DNA of 60,000 nt from Lineus longissimus. Its lineage: Eukaryota > Nemertea > Pilidiophora > Heteronemertea > Lineidae. Location of the stretch: positions 19,795,501 to 19,855,500 of the forward strand of contig NC_088308.1 in the NCBI RefSeq assembly GCF_910592395.1, given 5' to 3'. A program made the position numbers and the translations under genes. Under the pieces are notes generated by a model. It did no database searches. It had not been told where the DNA came from and was given only the letters and a program-made list of their open reading frames with translations. Positions 57,701 through 60,000 of the stretch are shown one piece after another (within the stretch, counting starts at the first letter, position 1; every line of letters begins with the position of its first letter).

Positions 57701-60000
57701 ACTGTGTTAACAGGTCAGCAGGGCAGCCAACAGGACATAATCGGACAGGGTGTGACTTATTTCTCTTACCGTGTTAACAGGTCGGCAGGGCAGCCAGCTG
57801 GACATAATCGCGCTGGTTGTAACAGACTCGTCTCTCTCAACGTGGTGACAGGACGGCAGGGCAGCCAGCAGGACATAATCGGGCTGGTTGTGACAGTCTC
57901 ATCTCTCTAACCGTGTTAACAGGTCGGCAGGGCAGCCAGCAGGACATAATCAGGCTGGTTGTGAAAGTCCCGTCTCTCTCAACGTGTTGATATGACGACG
58001 CCTTTGACTGTCTCATCTTTCCAACCAGATTGAAATGACGGAGGGGCAGCAAGTACTACACGCCATAATTAGGCAGTGTGTGACCGTCTTATCTTTCTCG
58101 CAGTGTTGACAGGACGGTTGGGTAGGACATAATTGAACTGGTTGAGACTGTCTCATCTCTCTTACCGTGTTAACATGTCGGCAGGACAGCCAGCAGGACA
58201 TAATCGAGCTGGTTGTGACAGTCCCGTCTCTCTCAACGTGTTGATAGGACGATGGGTTAGGCATAATCCGGCTGGCTTTGACAGTCCCATCTTTGTAACC
58301 AGATTGAAAGGTCGGAGGGGCAGCAAGCACGACACGCCATAATTAGGCAGTGTGTGACCGTCTTATCTTTCTCACAGTATTGACAGGACGGTGGGACAGG
58401 ACATATTGGACTGGGTGAGACTGTCTCATCCCTCTCACTGTGTTGCCGGGACGGCGGGGCAGCCAGCAGGACATAATCGGGCTTGGTGTGACTGACTCAT
58501 CTTTCTCACTGTGCTTACATGTCGACGGGGCAGGCAGCAGGACATAATCGGACTGGGTGTGACTGTCTCATCTCTCTCACTGTGTTAACAGGTCAGAAGG
58601 ACAGCCAACAGGACATAATCGGACAGGGTGTGACTTATTTCTCTTACCGTGTTAACAGGTCGGCAGGGCAGCCAGCTGGACATAATCGCGCTGGTTGTAA
58701 CAGACTCGTCTCTCTCAACGTGGTGACAGGACGGCAGGGCAGCCAGCAGGACATAATCGGGCTGGTTGTGACAGTCTCATCTCTCTAACCGTGTTAACAG
58801 GTCGGCAGGGCAGCCAGCAGGACATAATCAGGCTGGTTGTGAAAGTCCCGTCTCTCTCAACGTGTTGATATGACGACGCCTTTGACTGTCTCATCTTTCT
58901 AACCAGATTGAAATGACGGAGAGGCAGCAAGTACTACACGCCATAATTAGGCAGTGTGTGACCGTCTTATCTTTCTCACAGTATTGACAAGACGGTGGGA
59001 CAGGACATATTGGACTGGGTGAGACTGTCTCATCCCTCTCACTGTGTTGCCGGGACGGCGGGGCAGCCAGCAGGACATAATCGGGCTTGGTGTGACTGAC
59101 TCATCTTTCTCACTGTGCTTACATGTCGACGGGGCAGGCAGCAGGACATAATCGGACTGGGTGTGACTGTCTCATCTCTCTCACTGTGTTAACAGGTCAG
59201 CAGGGCAGCCAACAGGACATAATCGGACAGGGTGTGACTTATTTCTCTTACCGTGTTAACAGGTCGGCAGGGCAGCCAGCTGGACATAATCGCGCTGGTT
59301 GTAACAGACTCGTCTCTCTCAACGTGGTGACAGGACGGCAGGGCAGCCAGCAGGACATAATCGGGCTGGTTGTGACAGTCTCATCTCTCTAACCGTGTTA
59401 ACAGGTCGGCAGGGCAGCCAGCAGGACATAATCAGGCTGGTTGTGAAAGTCCCGTCTCTCTCAACGTGTTGATATGACGACGCCTTTGACTGTCTCATCT
59501 TTCCAACCAGATTGAAATGACGGAGGGGCAGCAAGTACTACACGCCATAATTAGGCAGTGTGTGACCGTCTTATCTTTCTCGCAGTGTTGACAGGACGGT
59601 TGGGTAGGACATAATTGAACTGGTTGAGACTGTCTCATCTCTCTTACCGTGTTAACATGTCGGCAGGGCAGCCAGCAGGACATAATCGAGCTGGTTGTGA
59701 CAGTCCCGTCTCTCTCAACGTGTTGATAGGACGATGGGTTAGGCATAATCCGGCTGGCTTTGACAGTCCCATCTTTGTAACCAGATTGAAAGGTCGGAGG
59801 GGCAGCAAGCACGACACGCCATAATTAGGCAGTGTGTGATCGTCTTATCTTTCTCACAGTATTGACAGGACGGTGGGACAGGACATATTGGACTGGGTGA
59901 GACTGTCTCATCCCTCTCACTGTGTTGCCGGGACGGCGGGGCAGCCAGCAGGACATAATCGGGCTTGGTGTGACTGACTCATCTTTCTCACCGTGCTTAC
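51715..60000. repeat. Satellite array with higher-order repeats, continuing past the window
   Basis: Basic monomer about 71 bp. The landmark CGACGGGGCAGGCAGCAGGA recurs just after 51,836, 52,368, 53,246, 54,124, 54,728, 55,606, 56,159, 57,037, 57,641, 58,519 and 59,123. Spacings are 532, 878, 878, 604, 878, 553, 878, 604, 878 and 604 bp, and the next copy would start at 60,001. The 604-bp block is the 878-bp block lacking a 274-bp segment, so 878+604 = 1,482 bp is the dominant higher-order unit. Copies are nearly identical. Open frames recur on both strands only because the copies do; 71 is not a multiple of three, and no protein family is visible. Confidence 0.95.

Noticed and set aside
50020-59824. 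The many 60-105-codon frames on both strands of the satellite, taken as a gene family
   Set aside because: They recur because the blocks are copied. The 71-bp period shifts frame each monomer, both strands are open, and no start context or domain is seen.
50030-60000. CRISPR-like array
   Set aside because: Units are contiguous ~71-bp monomers with no unique spacers, in a eukaryotic genome with introns.

Overview
This is a eukaryotic, animal-type genomic window. It is AT-rich, has little coding sequence and is full of intron and repeat DNA. The one gene I can identify firmly is on the + strand: the 3' three-quarters of a cyclic-nucleotide phosphodiesterase of the PDE5/PDE11 (GAF-GAF-catalytic) family. 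It is closest in motif and intron layout to PDE5 (cGMP-specific). An intact GAF-PDE gene, compact introns in its 3' half, pogo/Tc1-like terminal-inverted-repeat elements and a tRNA-derived element suggest a marine invertebrate such as an echinoderm, hemichordate, cephalochordate or mollusc. The phylum cannot be fixed from the sequence alone.

Layout. Positions 1-400 are relatively CpG-rich, with a perfect NRF1-like palindrome and a possible first coding exon running leftwards off the window. From about 0.4 to 24.5 kb I find no convincing exon, only small foldbacks, MITE-like elements, a tRNA-derived element, local duplications and unannotatable AT-rich DNA. From 24,512 to 46,567 I resolve fourteen coding exons plus one in-phase 69-nt candidate cassette exon. 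They encode the second half of GAF-A, all of GAF-B, the HD-type catalytic domain and a natural stop. Every junction has GT/AG borders and matching phase. The exons for the N-terminus and first half of GAF-A were not found. The intron between the two metal-binding catalytic exons holds a complete 1,055-bp pogo-like element with TA target duplication; without it the intron would be about 150 bp, like its neighbours.

From 46.6 to 50.0 kb is the 3' flank or UTR, with several AATAAA signals. From about 50,030 to the right edge (and beyond) lies a satellite array built from ~71-bp monomers. The monomers are arranged in higher-order blocks of 878 and 604 bp (mostly alternating as a 1,482-bp unit), with a further ~2.9-kb level of duplication. 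The array is broken once, at about 50,830-51,714, by an 885-bp single-copy island with an open frame, a stop and a polyadenylation signal. Each monomer carries a pyrimidine-rich tract ending in CAG/G, which resembles a 3' splice site.

No CRISPR, operon or bacterial features are present. The most interesting items are the two candidate in-frame cassette exons in GAF-B, the transposon-expanded catalytic intron, the nested satellite with splice-acceptor-like monomers and the island inside it.
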